Part shown: in pieces, positions 29,600 through 33,018 of the stretch
How the letters are laid out: each line of letters opens with the position of its first letter
How positions within the stretch are numbered: position 1 is the first letter of the stretch
NCBI GenBank assembly: GCA_003339415.1
Contig: PDHQ01000351.1
Span: 1-33,018, forward strand
Origin: Ophiocordyceps camponoti-saundersi (nom. inval.)
Lineage: Eukaryota > Ascomycota > Sordariomycetes > Hypocreales > Ophiocordycipitaceae
Reading direction: 5' to 3'
Length of the DNA: 33,018 nucleotides
Position numbers and translations under genes: made by a program
Notes under the pieces: generated by a model
What the model saw: the letters and a program-made list of their open reading frames with translations, nothing else
The model's database searches: none
Told to the model about the DNA's origin: nothing

Positions 29600-31620
29600 G
29601 GCATAGGATCCTTACGGAAAAGCCCTATTACTAAGCAATATTCTATTAACTTCCTAGGTAACGGGCTTACGATATCTCTTAGTAGATAGCTAGCTTAGAA
29701 ACTAGCCTTTCTATTATATAAAGCTTTTCTCTCGAAAGTCTATTATTTTTATATATATAAAAAAAGCCTCCGAGCTAAAAAGTTAGGGGTAAAGCTATTA
29801 ATTTATATATATATACCTATTTATATTTTATTATATATATAACTTAATTATTTTATTTATTTTTTATTTTATATAATTTTCCGATTTTAATAGAATTTTT
29901 TTAAGATTTTAATAATTAAAAGCTATAGCTTTAAGCTAAAGCTTACTTTATAAGAAAAATCGGTTTCTAAAAAAAATAGTTAAATAAGATAAGTAACTAT
30001 AAGAAAAATATTAAACTAACTAAAAATACTAATTAGAAATATTAGGAAGATATTTTCGAGAAAAGGGCTAAGAGAGATAGATTTTAAAAATTTATTTTCG
30101 CTAATAGAAGTTTTTTAGGAAAAGCCCTAATTCCTCTTATTTAAAATAAAGAAAATTAAGACTAAATAAAATTAAAAAGAATTAAGAAAAAAAAAATAGA
30201 ATATTAAAAAAATATATTATTTTTATTACTAATTATAAAGAATATAAGGAAGTTTAGTTTTAAAAAGATAAAGCTAAATAAAACTTTTAAATTTAGATAA
30301 AAAAAACTATTAACTTTTATTTTTAAAAAAAATTATATTATAAAAAAGGGGAGTTTATTAAAAACTAATATAAAACTTTATATAAGAAAGTTAAAATCTC
30401 TAATAAAGAAATTAAATAATAATTTTATATTAAATATAAAAGAATTTTTAATATTAATTATAACCCCTTAAAAGATTAGTTTAGCTAGTTTAAAAGCTAG
30501 CGTAAAATAATTAATAAAGCTAACTTTAAAGGAATCTTATAAGTAATTAATAAAATAATTTAAGTTAAAGATTTCTATAAAGCGATTATTAAGTAACTTT
30601 ATATAAGAAATTAAATTTAAGTTTTTAAATAGAATAAATCCGTTAAGAAAGAAAACTTTATAATTTACGAATTTATAAATAATTTTAATTATTATATTAA
30701 TACCCTCCTAACCCCTTAAAAAAAAGTAACGGATAAAGGCACCTTTCCTACTTATTATAATAAAAACGGGTTAGAGAAAAAGAAAGATAATAATAATTAA
30801 AAAAAATAATATAAAAACCGAAAAAGAGATTATACTAACTAATAACGTAATAATAATAAAAAGCGTTAGATTTCTAATAGTTATTACTAATACTTATAAG
30901 AAAAAACCTATACTTTTTATAAAAAGTTAGAATATCTTAAGGAGAAGTATTATATATTTTATAATAACGCGCCTAATTAATAATATAATACGCGTATTAT
31001 AAAAATTATAAAGGAAAATACGGAAAAAGAAAGGTTAAATTTAAAGAAGATTAAAACTAGTTTAATTAAATTTAATTTTACTTATCTCTCTCCGTATCTT
31101 TCTTATAAGAAAAGATATATATTAACTATTTTCTTTCTTAAAAATAAAATAAATACCGTATTTTTTACTATAAAGTACTTATTATATTACTTTATAATTT
31201 TTAATTTAAGCATAATAATATATATTTTTAATAACTATAACTATTTTAAAGATTTCTATAACTTAAATTTTAGAGATTTTATCTAAGTAAAAAATAGTAA
31301 AGTCCTTATTAAGGGATATAGTAATATTAACTTAGAAATACTAATTAGAACTTAAATAGCGCTACTAAAGCTTCGGAATATAGTATATTATCGGAACTTT
31401 ATATATAACTTAGTTTCGTATTATAAGAGTAAATATAAAAATACAGCTATAATAGGCTTATATAATTATTTATAAATACTTTAAGTAAGTTTTATAAGGC
31501 AATATTTATATTATATTAAAGCCCTTTTAAAACGCTATATAATATATATTTTCTTATCTTAATCGGATAAGAAATAAGCCTATAATATAGCCTAAGATAT
31601 ATAGTATAAAAGAGGAATAA
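29600..31620 (+). mobile_element. RIP-degraded Ty1/copia fragment (gag to protease/pre-integrase region)
   Basis: The block is extremely AT-rich, dense in TpA and nearly free of CpA and TpG, the pattern left by RIP. Despite many stops, plus-strand traces of a copia polyprotein remain. A Cys/His-poor remnant of a zinc-knuckle-like segment lies near 30885-30960. A run at about 31215-31330 fits the protease region. At 31356-31440 LRNIVYY, then NF.YNLVSYYK, matches the 'L.NV.Y...F..NLVS' motif that follows the protease in copia elements. The boundaries are not defined and the first few hundred bases are unassigned. Integrase and reverse transcriptase are not seen here. Confidence 0.65.
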
Positions 31621-31681
31621 GCCGTACACACCAGGGCCCACTATAGCGCACGCACATACCCCATAACGCCTGTCGCACAGG

Positions 31682-31737
31682 CCCTATAGCGCCTATCACA
31701 TAGCGCTTATAGGGTCTCACGTATAGCGCTTATAGGG
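31682..31737. repeat. GC-rich patch of short direct and inverted repeats
   Basis: ATAGCGCTTATAGGG occurs twice (31700-31714 and 31723-31737), with an inverted near-copy CCCTATAGCGC at 31682-31692. The surrounding 31636-31790 is GC-rich and full of GCGC/GCGT, in sharp contrast to the flanking AT-rich DNA. Confidence 0.8.
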
Positions 31738-31950
31738 CCCAAGCGTACGCGGCCTAAGCGCGCGCATAAGCCTCGATCGTGTGCATCACACACAAGTCTC
31801 ACCGCAAATCCTCGATCTTCTGAGTTAAATAACAAAAGAAGGAAAATACCTATAAATAAGGGGAAAGGAAGGTCTTACAGCTACGTCAGAGTACTATATC
31901 CGAGGACTTAGAAGGATCTTGGAAAGTACCTTCGTTACTGAGAAATTGTC

Positions 31951-32097
31951 TATAAAAGAAGGAGGGTTTTCCCACCTACTTGTATAGTATTATTATCTCA
32001 TACTCATAATTTAATCACCTCTCCTGCCTCTAATTCTTTATCTTTTTCCTCCATTTAACTATCACGTGATACCTCTCTTCTCACTCTATCACGTGAT
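31951..32097 (+). promoter_or_regulatory. Putative LTR promoter: TATA box and two ATCACGTGAT palindromes
   Basis: tataaaag at 31951-31958; identical 10-bp palindromes ATCACGTGAT at 32061-32070 and 32088-32097, 27 bp apart. CACGTG is the E-box bound by bHLH factors such as Cbf1-type proteins. Function here is inferred only. Confidence 0.5.
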
Positions 32098-32147
32098 ATT
32101 TTTTCCTAATCCGTCACTATTTATTTCCACTGTGTATAACCTTTTGA

Positions 32148-32159
32148 GGTTATGAGCCC
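32148..32159 (+). promoter_or_regulatory. Primer-binding site matching the initiator-Met tRNA anticodon arm
   Basis: GGTTATGAGCCC is the exact complement of GGGCTCATAACC, the anticodon (CAT) stem-loop segment of fungal initiator tRNA-Met. Priming from this internal half-tRNA fragment, rather than the tRNA 3' end, is known for Drosophila copia and yeast Ty5. The site overlaps the right half of a small hairpin, TAACCT-TTTG-AGGTTA (32137-32152). Confidence 0.65.
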
Positions 32160-32323
32160 GGGTTCAGCTTACTGACTCGGGATACCTTTACTTTTCAATC
32201 CTCTTTTTCTCCCCCTTCCTCTCAAATTTTCACACCTCAAATTACCTCTTTCGAATCCTCTTCTTCGGCGCTTTTCAGCTATTAGACCCACTTTTCCTCA
32301 AAAAATTCCCTTATCGACTAATC

Positions 32324-33018
32324 ATGGGCAACGCTGAAAAATACCTTTTTGCCAAACTTTCAGGCTCAGCTAACTATATATACTAGGCTTTAAGAATAGA
32401 CTCTCTTTTAATTAGGGAGAAGCTTTAGGGGGCTCTGGGCACTATAGCCCATAATAAAATAGAGGAGGCTTTAGCCCTTATAAGGCTTTAGCTTGAAGAT
32501 GGGCCCCTTACCTAGATAATGCACCTACGCTCTGTAATAGAGGCCTAGGATAAGCTTAAGGACCTTTATAACCCCGTTTCTTTTACTAGTAATTTCCTTT
32601 TAACTAAGGAACTGCTAGAAATAGGCAAGGCTACGCCTTATAATATAGAGGACTACCTAAATCGCACTAAAGCTATCTAGGAAGAGCTTAAAGCTAGGGA
32701 TATTATAATTCCTAAAATAGTCCTTATAACGTGGGTTTTAAATAACCTTTCAGAGCCTTTTTAGGGCTTTATAACGCATATAACTTAAGACCTACGAAAT
32801 AACGAAGGGTCTTATAATCTGGGCAAGTTATTTGCTAATATACTAGACGAAGCTAAACGCTATAAGTCTAATAACCCGGAGGAAGAGGTTTAAGCCTTTT
32901 TAGCTACGAAGAAACCTTGGAAAAAACAGAAAAAGGCTTTTAAATATGCCTACTATAAACTCCCCGGGCACTTCGATAAGGACTGCTATTTCCTTCACCC
33001 GGAAAAGGCCCCTAAAGG
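32324..33018 (+). pseudogene. Copia Gag pseudogene with RIP stops, truncated by the window end
   Basis: From ATG at 32324 one frame reads as a copia-type Gag (UBN2/Retrotran_gag_2 class): MGNAEKYLFAKLSGSANY, later ELLEIGKATPYNIEDYLN, LNNLSEPF and KLFANILDEAKRYK. It ends in a knuckle remnant KLPGHFDKDC where the first two Cys positions read Tyr. The frame is broken by numerous TAG/TAA codons at places where Trp or Gln is expected, and Tyr replaces Cys; these are the C-to-T or G-to-A changes RIP makes at CpA/TpG. It is not functional as it stands. Confidence 0.8.

Larger units (their letters stand above)
31800..33018 (+). mobile_element. 5' part of a second Ty1/copia retrotransposon (leader, primer site, gag), leaving the window
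   Basis: The order is a putative long terminal repeat with TATA box tataaaag (31951-31958) and two identical ATCACGTGAT palindromes, a primer-binding site (32148-32159), a leader, then a gag ORF from 32324. Neither the left boundary nor the matching 3' repeat can be seen, so the long-terminal-repeat limits are approximate. It is less AT-rich than 29600-31620, implying milder RIP or later insertion. Confidence 0.7.

Noticed and set aside
1..33018. CRISPR array, rRNA genes, bacterial-type operons
   Set aside because: No regularly spaced identical direct repeats with unique spacers and no rRNA-like sequence were seen; gene structure is eukaryotic.

Overview
This window is nuclear DNA of a filamentous ascomycete, most likely a sordariomycete such as a member of the Hypocreales; the exact genus cannot be read from it. 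The evidence is short introns of roughly 50-220 bp with CTRAC-type branch points, fungal housekeeping genes (SRP54, thymidylate kinase, a PLAC8 protein, a branchpoint-binding-protein relative), pyrimidine-rich promoters, and an AT-rich block carrying the signature of repeat-induced point mutation (RIP) in Ty1/copia remains.

Layout. 1-1387 holds non-autonomous inverted-repeat transposon copies, one complete with an 8-bp target duplication. 2064-2549 (-) is a small fungal membrane protein. 2550-5819 is microsatellite-rich intergenic DNA. 5820-7060 (+) holds a PLAC8 gene followed, in the same frame after one TAG, by an ORF made almost wholly of a 17-18 residue H-x-L-x-x-D repeat. 7061-9865 is simple-repeat intergenic DNA. 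9866-19758 is the gene-dense core: a KEN-box nuclear protein with a GC-AG intron (+), thymidylate kinase (+), formyltetrahydrofolate deformylase (-), SRP54 (-), a shortened BBP/SF1 relative without zinc knuckles (-), and a trypsin-fold protein with Cys at the nucleophile position (+).

19759-29480 is an accessory region. Its centre is a divergent pair of genes, each with a signal-peptide first exon: a 671-residue helical, poly-Ala-containing protein (-) and a 703-residue protein built of twelve roughly 50-residue C-x-G-T repeats (+). They share a 940-bp intergenic region and are bracketed by two 52-bp direct repeats about 5.3 kb apart. Next to them lies an interrupted helical-protein gene (27562-28847). 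29600-33018 is RIP-damaged Ty1/copia material: an older gag/protease fragment, then a second element with a primer-binding site matching the initiator-Met tRNA anticodon arm and a stop-riddled gag that leaves the window.

How the genes fit together. The core genes serve separate housekeeping roles (dTTP synthesis and cell cycle, one-carbon metabolism, protein targeting, splicing), so no operon-like logic is expected. The divergent secreted pair is the best candidate for an undescribed system. Shared signal-peptide-exon architecture, a common promoter region and flanking repeats suggest one accessory cassette, but its function is unknown. All exon boundaries were placed by hand from splice motifs and reading phase, without transcript data or database searches.
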